DNA of 64,000 bases. Origin: Sitta carolinensis (taxonomy: Eukaryota > Chordata > Aves > Passeriformes > Sittidae). Location: the NCBI GenBank assembly GCA_032173965.1, contig CM063292.1, positions 5,966,001-6,030,000 on the forward strand. Reading direction: 5' to 3'. A program made the translations under genes and the position numbers. The notes under the pieces were generated by a model. It saw only the letters and a program-made list of their open reading frames with translations, had not been told where the DNA came from and searched no databases. This document shows, one piece after another, positions 25,240-36,978 of the stretch; the first letter of the stretch is position 1; each line of letters starts with the position of its first letter.

Positions 25240-25710
25240 ACATCCGGAAAATTTACCAGACCTCGCAACGCAGTTTTCCAAACTGGACATTGCACATTAA
25301 CACCAATCTAAAATTTGTGGTCGTTGTGGAAAGAATTCAAGCAAAGCACACTAATTTTTTTTTTTTTTTTTTTTTTTTTTTGGTTGAGCAGCAGTGGCCC
25401 TGATGCATGGCACACACGAGTTCTCACGTATGCATGCGTGTGCAGATGTGTTCTCGTAAATCCCCTCGGGCCCAGCGTTACGGGAAGAACACGGCTGCAG
25501 CCACGGCGTAGGATTCTGCATTTCGTGCGTGCTTTCGTTTTGGTCACGTAACCACGTTTCAGAACAACACGGTTTTCTCAATATTCTGTAAAACTAGCGC
25601 GAGATAGACGATAAACGGAAATAACCCATTAATCAGATTGTCAATGAACATTCTGAGAATTAAAATACAAATCCTGGACAAATTTAGTCATCAATTTCGC
25701 AAAACACCTT
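25240..25710. other. CpG-dense tract flanking a T27 run
   Basis: About 20 CpG dinucleotides fall between 25410 and 25620, and several more flank this core on both sides (for example CATCCGG, CTCGCAACGC and ATTTCGCAAA). The rest of the window averages far fewer. The core contains CACGTAACCACG, GCGCGAG and CGGCGT-type words but is only moderately GC-rich, so it is not a classical CpG island. A T27 run (25355-25381) lies inside. Read on the minus strand it would be a poly(A) tail behind about 200 bases of CpG-rich sequence, the arrangement of a young retrocopy. I recognise no parent gene. Confidence 0.45.
25355..25381. repeat. Poly(T) run, 27 T
   Basis: A homopolymer of 27 T borders the CpG-dense tract. 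On the minus strand it would be a poly(A) tail. Confidence 0.9.
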
Positions 25711-28700
25711 TGGCATGGGAAGTTGGAGATCTTTCTGAGGTCTAAAAGGTTGATTTCTGGGGTTTCTTAAAAGCAGAAACACTTGTCATACACAGTTTCA
25801 ATCAGGCTTCTTGTTATGTTTTCTAATTTCATTTCATCCCACTTTAACATGGCGTTCTCCACCTCCCTCAGATCTTCCCACAGAATCAGTCAGGTGGGAG
25901 AAACACTTGAGTAGCTTGTGCAAGCATGATGGCTGAGCTGGTCACAGAGCTTGTCCTGGATCAGCTCAGCTATCAAAATTAACCAATTTTGCAGCAAAAA
26001 AATAAGGACAATTTTCAGATTGCAGTGTTTAACATTAATCCGAACTATATTATAGAAAGCTGTCCTCAAAACCATCTATTATCTACTACCAGGTATGGAG
26101 AAGCCAAAGAACAGGAAAAAGAAAACCAAAACAGCTCCTAAGATTTTATTTTCCACTTGGGAAATTTTCACATCAGTGAAATGAATAGCCGTTTTGCTTC
26201 AGTAAGTGCATTTCTTTTGGGGTCATCTTTTGCTCAGCAGGAGTGGACAAGGATGAAATGGGATTTATGGGGCTTTTAATTTTTATTCTTTTATGTTTCT
26301 ATTTTCTTGTTCAAATATATATTTTTATTTAATGTTTTGAAATATGGCTTCCCAGTTCAACCTCGTTTTAGTTTCACAAAGTAAATGCAATTTATGTGTT
26401 GCTGTGAAAGAAAATACAAAAAGAAAGAATGAAAGTAGTGAAATTTTTCATATTTCAGACAAGAGCAAAATTTGTATCCAACCTGAAATATTTTCCATGC
26501 TTGCTTAAAAATCCGTAAAATGAGCAATTGCTCATCAACTTAAGAGTTATACATGCGAAATCTCCTGCACACGAGTCAGGGCCAATGCACGACTGAAGAT
26601 TTCTAACCATTTGTTAAATTTCCCACTCTGCAAGTGCCAAAAGATTGAAGAGTAAAAATGAATGGGAGATGACAAGGTTCCAAGTCACTAAACTGTAGAG
26701 ATGTCACAATCTTTTTGCAGGGAGATACTGCAGTTGCACTGTAGTGAGGAGAAACCTCCATTGCCTTTACACCAACACAGGATGTTTGACTTTTAACAGA
26801 AAGCAAACAGCAAAGGAAAGTGCAGACAGAGAGAAGAATGAGCAGCTCTACAAACAGACCACAAACTTTTATCCTGGTACTGTTGAGCTACATGAAACTG
26901 TGCATCAGCTGCTGATGTTACACTGTCAAATAGTCTGTTGGCTTGGTATGCACTGACAAACATGGAGGGAAGTTATTTTATGAATTAGAAACTTTAGCTA
27001 CTGAGATAAACACACAGACAGTGTCTTCCTGTGCACACAGAAGAGCTTAGTTATACTGAAACTCTGACTAAACACATTCAGGCAGCACACAATAGAAGCT
27101 GAGCTTCCTACGTCTTCAAGTGCAAACTCTTATCAAACATCACAAATACTACAGGGCAAATCAGATCCTTGTTGTTCCATTTATTTAGCATTTGATAAAA
27201 TCAGTGAAGTGATCAAATAGCAGGTTCCAGGCATCTTTTGGTTTGTTTGCACTTTTTGTTAATGGACAGTTTAAACCTCCATTATTTAAGGCATTTTATG
27301 ATCTCTCTGCAGTTATATAAATGCCATTTCAATTTTGCTAGAATTTAATATAAAAAAGGCAAATATACTGCACACTGTGTTGCAGTGAGCCATGTCCTAC
27401 AGGTACCATCCAGGAGTGAGAGGCAAGGTCACAAAGTTAGTCTTACACTTTCAAAACACTACCCAGCTCTTAAATAACTCTCATATCACCCCCTGCACCA
27501 TTTGCTGTTCACAGGTGAGGAAAGCAAGGCACAGAAATGGAACAGAACTGATCTGTAGGGATGCAGCAACCTGGAAAGAGCAAAAGGTTGGAAGTTCCTG
27601 ATTTCTCCACCTGACCACTGCTTTTTTCTGCTGTGTTTGTCCTTGGTCCAACTGCTTATTGTGAGGGACTCATTGATGTTGCTAAACTGCTCCTGTGCTC
27701 CGAAATTTTAGCAATTAAGTTAAAAAGTATCATTTCAGAGTGGAGGCAAATTTCCACCAGAGATGAAATTACAAATCTCTAAACCTTGTGATTTCCACAC
27801 TTCCCCATGGAGAAGAAGCAGAGGGGCTGGAGCAGGGTAAGGGTGTTAGACTGAAGGTTTCAAACAGTTAAAAGTTTTTTCCTCTTCCCCTGGAGTTTGC
27901 AACACCTGGATTTTGGCTTGGATTTCTTTTTCTGAAATGCTGACCTAAATATTGAATTCCCTCCATTTATCCCAAACACTGTCAAAGGATTTTTGTTAGA
28001 AAATGAGAACAACTTTTTTATAATCCGTAAACATTTAATATATGTCTGTATTGCACCATTAAAAAAAATATTTATTTTTGTTCTTAGCACTTTCCCCACC
28101 CCTGATCTGAACTTGTCCACAGCATACACCAAAAGTCTTTCACTGGTACTAACAAACTTCACAGACATGCAATTTATATATCTGTAACAAAAAAAGAAGA
28201 AATTTTTGGTGTCTTTATTTAGTAAATTTCCAAAAGTATTATTTTTGACTGTTAATACATAAATCCGTGACAAATTTAAAATAAATTTGCAAATTATGAG
28301 TATTTTGGGAACAAAATAATTTTTTTTTTTTTTTTTTTTTAAAAAAAAAGCAAACTGGAAGAGGAAAAGGTAAGACTGACTGTCTTTTTAAATTTCTACT
28401 GTGTCCACATGTCAGTGCAACTTTGCCAGCTTCCCACAGTAAGCAAGCAAAAGCCAAAATCCAGGAGCAAAATCCCCTCCCAGCTCCAGGCTCCACCCAT
28501 GAACTTCCTGGCTTCTGTGAGTTTATGTCAATACCTCCGCAATAATTCTGATTTATGTAACCTAAGACCTTGAAGTTTAATAATATTTTCATATGCAGGA
28601 TTTTGACAATATTTATATCACTAGAAGTATCCCTTTATTTTCTAGAATTTTTAAGTTCTTTTTGCCTCTCAAAGTATACACATACTGTCCTAAATTATGC

Positions 28701-29359
28701 CACCTCAACCTAGAAAATGTTTACTAGTTTACTCAAATATCAGTGTTTTTATACAGCAAAAAAGAATGGTTAGTAGTAAAAGAAGGGAACAAACTTTGAT
28801 GGAAATCTCATATGTGGATGCCCTGTGCATGCTGAGATTGCAGCTGATTGCAGCAAGCAGCAGATGCACTGGACCTGCCTGGCACTCTCTCTGATGTTAC
28901 CGAGCTTGCAATTATCCTGCTTCCTTGAAAGAAGTAACATCACATGCACCCCAGCTGCTCCCAAACACTAAACCACAGAAAACAAAAATTTATACCAAGG
29001 AAGAGGACAAAAGGAAATTTTTTAACTCCTATATGACTGGGCATTAGGGAAGGAAATTACCGCTCACAACAAATCAACAGCCTGCTAAACACCCCTTACA
29101 CATCAGCACATTCCAGACTGTTTTCCTTTTATCTTCCTCATCTAACATAATCTAAAAAGCAAGGAAGAACATATTTCGTTTCACTGCTTCAGCAGCAAAA
29201 TGGACCAGGATCTTTACTGGTCTCATCAGCTTTTAGTTCCCCTTGCACATGAAATTTATATTTCTCAGTGTCAGTGTCCTTAGAAGAGTGAACACAGCAT
29301 TAGGATCATTAGTCATCTTTCATGCTCTGGAGGTCCTTCTCGACCAATTTAGTAAAGAA
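25711..29359. other. Gene-less sequence
   Basis: No supported gene. It contains a T21 run followed at once by A9 (28320-28349), which could form a hairpin, and short random frames of up to 137 codons (27860-28273, minus, Phe/Lys-rich). A stretch around 27507-27560 with a GTGAGGAAAGCAAGGCACAG word recalls the core of MIR-type SINEs but is too short to call. Confidence 0.5.
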
Positions 29360-29760
29360 CAATGCTGTGTAAAAGAGACAGGTGGCTGCTAATGACAGGC
29401 AACAGTTCAATATTTTATGCCACCTTAAAAAAGTTTCAGTAACTGAAGGTGTTCTCACATTAATTCTTTGCATCAATTATTGACAGAGAATTTAATTTAA
29501 AGGCAACTAGTCAGTAACCTAGGGGTACTGTTTTAAATAATTTATAATTGCTGCATGGGTGTAATCATATTGCTATTGATTAAGATCCAGTCACTTCTAC
29601 CAGTCCAGCATGTCTCATGCTAATTAATTTTAGTGATATCACCTTTTTAACTCTGTGTTCCCTGGTAACAGGAACTCATTATTAAAAAATAATTTAATCA
29701 GGAGCAATCTTTTAAAGTTTATTTGATTAATACTTGCTGGGCCATTGAAAAAAAGAGTAT
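29360..29760. promoter_or_regulatory. Possible conserved cis-regulatory block
   Basis: Dense homeodomain-type and TALE-type words occur within 400 bases: TGACAGG, GATTAAG, GCTAATTAATTTTAG, ATAATTTAATCAGG, TTTGATTAATAC and CAATTATTGACAG. Long homopolymers are absent and no frame covers the block. This is the composition of ancient vertebrate non-coding elements near transcription-factor genes. Conservation itself cannot be seen from one sequence. Confidence 0.3.
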
Positions 29761-32578
29761 TTAATTGCAAGTAAAATTAGAAACTGAAGCAGGATAAAGA
29801 CAGACTGATAATTTCAAGAGAAAGACAAGAATGTTTAAAAAAACTCTAAGATTTTAATTACATATGGGAAAGAAGATTAAGAGAGAGTTATCATCATTGC
29901 CCCTTGACCACAAAGCTGTCACGTGCATTCACTCCCATTTAAATCAATACAAATTTTGAAGATCAGCCTTTCCAGTGAATTGCAACTCTCAGTGTGTCCA
30001 GCCCAGACCTTCTTACCAGACCAATAAAATACAACAAAACATTCCAAGTCAAGAGTGGGGAGTCCTTGACAGTGTAATCCCCTCCTGTCTCTCACATCAG
30101 CCCCCAGTGGAGATTGATCCTTCCCTTCACCCATCCAATGTGGAAATTCCAGTGTCTACTGGAGACACTTTGACTTTTTCAGGCTGCTTCAAAGTTTTGT
30201 AAGTGCTTCCTTGAATGTACACAGAACTACCCCCATCAACCTTAAATCCCTTTAAAAAAATTCCATACCAACAAAAGGAATATTTAGGCTGTCGGGGCTT
30301 GTTGAAACCTGCTGATTTACCCTCATTTATCTACCACGGTGTCCTTGTTTCTTTGGGCTCTACTTTCCTCTCAGTGCATTGCTGCTGTCCTGTCCTACTC
30401 AAGGACTGTGAACTTCCAATCAAGACCTGCCTTTTCACCCCAGGCTTGCATTTCTGTGGTTCAACAAAACAAAAATGACCTGAACCTTTGGTGCTGCAGG
30501 AACACAAGCAATAATAAAGCAGCAAAAGCACCTCAAAGTGTGTGAGTGCACATTCAGCTCTCCAAAGCCTGCACAGACATCCCATTCAGGAACTTCCATT
30601 GAATTCATTCAGCCCAGCCAGCCCCTTTTTGATGTCACTAATTACTGATGATAAATGCTCCCTGCACATAGAAGGCTTCATCTACACAGAGCCTTCAAGG
30701 GTGGAGTTTGAGCACTTTCTTGGGAAGCCTGGTGAACCAATTCCAGGCTTTCCCACGAAGGATTTGACAAACCCCACAGACAGTTTGTGACTGCTCCGGA
30801 AGCACAGAGACAAGAGAGCAGTCAGTGTCAAGGGAGATCAAACCTTTCTGAAAGCAGGTCTTCTCTCCTGTTCAAGGCAATGGAAAGGATGCTGCTGATT
30901 TCAACAAGAGCAGAATCTGAGAAAGTTTTCCTTAATAAGCACAGATGTTTGGGAGGAAAGTTAACACAAGGATAGAAGTCCATCATGGAAAGGAAGAAAC
31001 GGGAACACAAGGAGGAGGTTGCAGGAGAAGAGCTAAAGGAATCTATTCCTGATTTTTGTAACCTTTCCATGGAGATCAGGGTGCTGGCTGCCAATTCCCA
31101 CATATATCCAGTTATCAGCAAGGACACAGGGCAGGGACTGCAAAGACAATGAGTATAATCATATCTCCTGGAGTCAAAACATTTAGCCTATAAGTAAAAT
31201 GACAAACCCTGTAATTTGAACTTGACACATGCTAGAAACAAACATCCACCAACTAATGCCACAAAGGACATGCAATCTTTGTCCCTGAAGACACCATTAT
31301 GTAAATTAAATTGAATCTAGTCCACTTTGAGGTTTGCAATCAAATGGGTATTTTTAATATCAATAAAAATTGAGCTTTCCCCAGAGAATCCAAATCAAGC
31401 TGCTTTCGCAGAACAAAAGGAAAATGCTGAAACATATATGCTTTTAAGATAACTCAATGAATGTAAAATTGTTAGAAAAACCAGTACATTCAAATCTACT
31501 GTGACAAATAAACTGTGAGAAAGAATAAACTGATCTGACATTTGTATTCTCTTAGAAAAGAAGAGAAATGAGAAAATAAGAAAAGAAATAAGAGAGTTTG
31601 GAGACACCTGGATACTGGGGGCCATAGCTGCAGGAGGCTCTGAACACCCTTCACACCCACTGCAACCATCACTAACTTCACACCTTTGGGGAAAAAAAAT
31701 ACCCCAAAGAGGCCAGCAAGGACTGTCCCTGATTTATTCTGTTCACATTCTAGGGAACAGGGATACAAGAGGGTGAAAGCTTCTCTTGTCTTCTAGAAAT
31801 GATTTTCATATATAAAGTCTTTTACATAAATCTACTATTGCACACAAGCACTAAATAAACGTAACATATCATTAAAAATAAAGGAAGCATCAAAACAATA
31901 ATTAGGCAAGTATGCTCTGTTTTCTAATAAGGATCAACCCCATTGCTAATCTACCTTGAATAATGGCTTTGTTAACAATATTACAACTGCAAAAGGTTGT
32001 GTTTGACAGTCACACCTGGTAGTATAAGACTACATTTCAAACAGTTTGGGAAAAAAAATACACTATTAAATTTACTGAATATCTTGGCTAGGGTTAAGTA
32101 TTTTATGCAGGCATCAGCATCTTTAAGGAGTTCACCTTTTAAAAGGAGCAGGTTTTTTGTTGTAAATGGCACTGACACTACAACAAGAAAGTTCATTTCA
32201 CAAAGATGATTCATTAAGAAATAAAATATTCATGGCTGACAGCTTGAAGGATCGCCATACAGTTTTATTCTAATGCACCTGTCCTCTTTGTCAAGTCCAA
32301 TATGGGATGTCATGTCGCCAAAGTTTTATTTAGAAATTGTTTGTCAGACTGAGCTTTCTAATGTGAATGAAAAATTCATTCCCTCATTAAGAAGATTTTC
32401 CATGAAATGTCTAGGATTTTCAATGAACACCAGGACATGAACCAATTACTGTTAAACACTTAAAGAGACAGTGTCCTAGCTCACTCAGCAAAACCCTCAA
32501 TGCACAAGTGTATGGAAAGAACTCAATATCTATCAGCAAAACACAAATGAAATATCAGTTTTATTTTGGTTTCTGTGC
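29761..32578. other. Gene-less sequence
   Basis: No supported gene. Overlapping frames on both strands between 29919 and 31130 (up to 99 codons) lack domains, and the two strands are about equally open, which argues for chance. Confidence 0.5.
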
Positions 32579-32639
32579 TCCTGCCTGCCTGCCTGCTTCT
32601 TCCTTTTCTCTTCTTTCTTTTTTTCTTTTTTTTTTTCCA
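32579..32639 (+). other. Pyrimidine tract ending in CAG, splice-acceptor-like
   Basis: A (CTGC)n stretch runs into almost 45 pyrimidines and ends in TTTTCCAG before GTACAAATGG. As a 3' splice site this would be very strong. One frame after it reads 11 codons and then a stop. No partner donor or neighbouring exon can be identified, and the pyrimidine tract may simply be a microsatellite. Confidence 0.2.
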
Positions 32640-33087
32640 GGTACAAATGGAAAATCATGAATTTTGAGAGCTCTTAGTCAAATGCACATACTAGATGCTG
32701 AGAATTTGTATACAACTTGAAGGACAAAAGCATGGTGTAAATTTACAGAGGCTCATATTAATTAGCTGAAAGGATACATACATGTTAAGCTGACAACAAC
32801 ACTTATCAGTGTTTCTTTATTTGCTGAAGCCTATTCATTCCCTTTTTGTCTCTTCCTCAAAGTTTACCTGCCCCAGCTAAGAAAGCACCTGTGTCAAGCC
32901 CTGAGCCATAGATGAACACACTGCAAAGGAAAAGGTTCTGCCAAATCTCTCCCTAAGGGTAACTTTTCTTTGTGTCTCACAGAAAAACTGCCTGGATGCA
33001 ATGATCTATGTCCCCTATACTTTATTTTTATCATTAAAGGAATTTCACTTGGACTGAGTTGTTCCAAATGACCAGATCTTCATAGGT

Positions 33088-33681
33088 ATGCAATCTCTTC
33101 AGCCAGATTTCTCCATTGTGGAAAATAATTTACCTTGTCATTCCGGACTTCAGGCTGTCAGACTGCCCTCCTGGGCTGCTGGGTACCTGAAAACCTGGCC
33201 ATCTTCCCCCTGGCCTGAGCTCTTCCCTGAGCACCAGTGCCTGGCACCAGCCTGCTCCAGAGCTGCCCCCCACGGGGCAGGGCTCTGTGCCTGCAGAGAT
33301 CTCCCCCCTCCTGGATTACAGCTTCCCAGGGGCCACAGTCAGCCCCTGGCAGTGCTGAGCTCTCCAAACACAGCTCCTGCAGGACTGCCCCACTCTGTCT
33401 GGCCGGCCAGCAGAGCTGGGAGGTGTCCTCTCCCTGCAGATTGTGGGGGACACCACACTCGGGCTGGGGTGCCTTGCCTTGTGCTCCATCTCTGCATCCC
33501 ACAACCTGGAACTGACGGCATTCACACAAGACCCTTCTCTCCTGTCCAAAAAACCACAATGATTGGCTTAAAAAACCCTCCCATTTTCATATCAGAAATT
33601 CAAATTAGTAATTTGAACAAGCAGCTCTTTTTCTTTCCAATAGGAAAGTTAGTAGCAATTGGAAATCTCATAAGTTTGTGA
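33088..33681 (+). other. Unassigned 197-codon open frame in a GC-rich islet
   Basis: This ATG-initiated frame lies mostly in a GC-rich stretch (33160-33540) rich in Pro, Ala, Ser, Cys and Leu codons. It ends in AT-rich DNA coding for Ile/Asn/Phe. No domain, signal peptide or repeat is recognisable. The same islet is also open in a second plus frame (92 codons) and in three minus frames (up to 133 codons), so openness is explained by scarcity of AT-rich stop codons. A real exon cannot be excluded. Confidence 0.15.
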
Positions 33682-34019
33682 TATTTAGATTAATCCTGTT
33701 ACTGGTAAGCAGGTATCTCCAAATAGTATCTATCACACTGCTCCAGCCTCCCAGGTCCCCCCGTTCTAATGAATTCTAAAGAACATTGGGGGTTATTTAT
33801 ATTAGGGTTCAGTTTTTATCTGTATTTGTAGCTGACTTTCTCTTCCTTGCACCTTTGGGAATTTTTTTCTATGTAATCTATGATTTAGAAAGTACAGCCC
33901 AGTTACTTTGTGCAGTGCTACCCAGAATTCCTTTCAGTAGGAAAATGGTCAAGAGCTATCTATATCCTTTTGAATTTGTAAGTTTTGTTCTAGACTACAG
34001 TAGGAGACATTCTAACAGA

Positions 34020-36838
34020 TGAAGAAGCATTTTCTTAGCAAATCAATATTAATTTATCTAATTGTTATGGTCTCAAGAGCCATAAGAGCTAAGCTGAGAG
34101 GAAAGTGTTTATTCTGAGCAAAAGTTATTCAAATATTTATAAGACTAGATAATTTAGAAAAGAAAATACATATGGCAGAAGATAACATTGTGACACATTT
34201 TTTTACCCACTCTTTCACTTATTAAAGACAAGAAATCTAAATGGGCAGATAACGGGATCCTTAATTTCCTCATGCAATTTTCAGCTGAAATTCAGAGTTC
34301 AGTTTGGGTTTTGTGTCTTGAAGGAGTGATGCAGCTCAGGCTGCAGAAGTAAGTCCTTAGAGAAATGGGGAGCTGTTATTTTTCCTTGACTAAAATTTTT
34401 CAAGGTGTTATGGAAATCTTCCTATTGATACTGTGTACATATATAGATATATGCAGACATAGTATGCTTATGTGTTATATATGTACATTAATTGCATTCC
34501 ATAATACAATTCCATAAATAAAAAGCCAGTTTCTTTAGGAGTACTATGTAAGCCCAAGCACTCTGAAGGCAGCTGTTCTGACCTTTCTGCCACGTGATAA
34601 CACTGGTACAAACCAATCATCGTTATGTGCCCCAGCTCATACAGTCCATTCTCTGCTTCACATAGGTGAATAATTAAAAGCAAAAGCCAGAGGAAATTGT
34701 TAATCATTTTGTCAACTGCAAAGGTCACCCAATTGTGCATCACAATGACATAATCAGAAATGCAAGGCATTATTATTACAAACGTGAAGAAAAGGAGCCA
34801 ATACTCAGTTCCAAAACTTGCCTTGAAAATCCCTTGATCATAATTTTATTTACAAGGCATACTTAGAAACTGCAAGTATTTTAGTTCTTGCAATCTGATA
34901 GTATTTTCCTCTTGAAGTAAGAATAGAACATGCCTTTCAGCTACCACTCTTTTTTAAACACTGATTGTACTATAAGGTACAATAAATTATTGCCATAACC
35001 TCTCACCCCGCTAGACCTAAGTTCAAACATAACGGATGTCAGACAGAAAATGAGTTTGTTATTTTAAGCTTAATCACATCAGACACCTAAATTCTCACGG
35101 GCAGCCCAGCTGAGGTGCTCTGCATTTGGCAGGCTGGTTTCCCTCATTTGCTCCCCCAAATTCCACCCACAAATCACAGCCAAGGAGCTCCATCCCCGAT
35201 TTAGGAACACGCGTCAGCTGTGAAACCCTACCCGTGTGAGTGGCCCACCAAAACCAAGGGGCTTTTGCAGGCATGTAAATGTATATGTCTGCTGAAATCT
35301 TGGCAGAACATTTAGTGCTGGTGGTCAGGAAAGGGTTATAGGAACCAGAACACAACAAAACTTTCTGCAGAACGAAGTAACTTGCCGCTTATGCAACATT
35401 CTGAAAATGTACTGGTTTTTTAAAGGGCAAATTAGGAGTTCTGGGGCTCTCAGAACTAGCAAACACAGAAAATCAATTAAACTAACATGTGAAGCTTAAA
35501 TATATCACATTGTAAACTCATATTTTATGCCTCCACTTTAAGTGCACTTAGATGATCTCCTGGAGGAATTCAAAAAGTGTTATCTTATTTTGTGCCCAAA
35601 ACCAGAAAAAGAGCTCCACTGGGCTTGCCAGGCTGTTAAAATTAAAATAGCTGTTTGAGCACAGCATAATATATGAGACGTTTAAGGCATTTTCCCCTAG
35701 AATTTTGGTTTATCTTCTTTAGTTAATTTTCTGAGATAAAATCCAGTTATAAATAACCTGGAGGCATTCTCAGTCTGCTGCTCGTGGGATGGCAAATCTT
35801 TAATAGCCAGAAATTCTGCCTCTTAGAGATCTCTTGAGGGAATAATAGTACTTTGAAAATTATCCAAAGGAAAATAAGCAAAAAGCATTATAAAAATTAT
35901 AAAAACCTGTAATTATGCAGGACGTTATACTATATTTATAAGCTAATAATGAACTATCACCCATAGGCTTTTTTTTCCCCTTTTTAAATACAAACATAAA
36001 AATATTCATTGACTATATTCAATTCAAACTGCTGATTTTCACCAGAATTGATTATATAAGTACATACTAAAAAAATTTCTGCAGGATAAGCCCCTGCAGA
36101 CATGTGCCAGACCAATAAAAAGAAATAAAACCTAGCAATTAAAACAGATGTGGCTGAAGAATTGAAGCAGAACTGCCCCGAACTTTTAATTTTCAGTACT
36201 CTAGAATCAAGGAAAGAGTTATACCCTGACAGCATGTAAAACAACTGAAATATGAAATTAATACTTTCTCTAAACCAAAGACTACAATAACAATATCCTG
36301 GCTGTCATCCACTGACTATGTCTATAATTACCACAGTGCCTACAACTAGAAAAGTAGGAGGCAATTCAAAACAAAAATTGAGTCTGTCAGACTAGACACT
36401 GTAAGATTTATTCTTGTCAAAGATCTGTAGGCCACAAATCATAATTGAAGTTCAAGCAGTTTAAAAAAAAAAAAAAAAAAACTGTGGAATATAAGAGCAG
36501 TCTTTCTTTTTTTTAAGGTCTAAAACTGCTATGGAAATCTGCAAGTCAATCACCTTGTCAACATTAGCAAGGAAAACAGTTGAAAGCCATTCTGACAGGC
36601 AAGGTAGAAAGGAACACGTATTTGTAACATAATAGAAAGTAACTGGTAGAGATTTAGAAAATAAAAAAAAAATCTGCCTAACTATTCTCCTTGACTTTTC
36701 TGAGGTTACAGAGAAGGTTGAAGATAGCAATGCAAACGGCATAATTTATTTGGATTTTTAAAGTGCCTGCAATGAAATTTAATGTATGAAGGGTGAAAGT
36801 TATGAGGATGGACAAACAACCAAAATTGGAGTATCAAG
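34020..36838. other. Gene-less AT-rich sequence
   Basis: No supported gene. It includes AT-rich alternating TATA-type sequence around 34432-34484, an A19 run (36463-36481) and short random frames of at most about 100 codons. Confidence 0.5.
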
Positions 36839-36978
36839 AGAGAAAAGAAAGAAAAAGAAAAAGAAAAAGAAAAAGAAAAAGAAAAAGAAAAAGAAAAAGA
36901 AAAAGAAAAAGAAAAAGAAAAAGAAAAAGAAAAAGAAAAAGAAAAAGAAAAAGAAAAAGAAAAAGAAAAAGAAAAAAG
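36839..36978. repeat. (GAAAAA)n hexanucleotide microsatellite
   Basis: About 21 perfect GAAAAA units (36851-36976) are preceded by slightly irregular GAAAA units. All six frames are open through it, giving poly-Lys, Lys-Arg or Phe-Ser strings that are artefacts. The strand asymmetry (all purine on plus) could allow triplex-type structure. The array is a likely site of length polymorphism. Confidence 0.97.
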
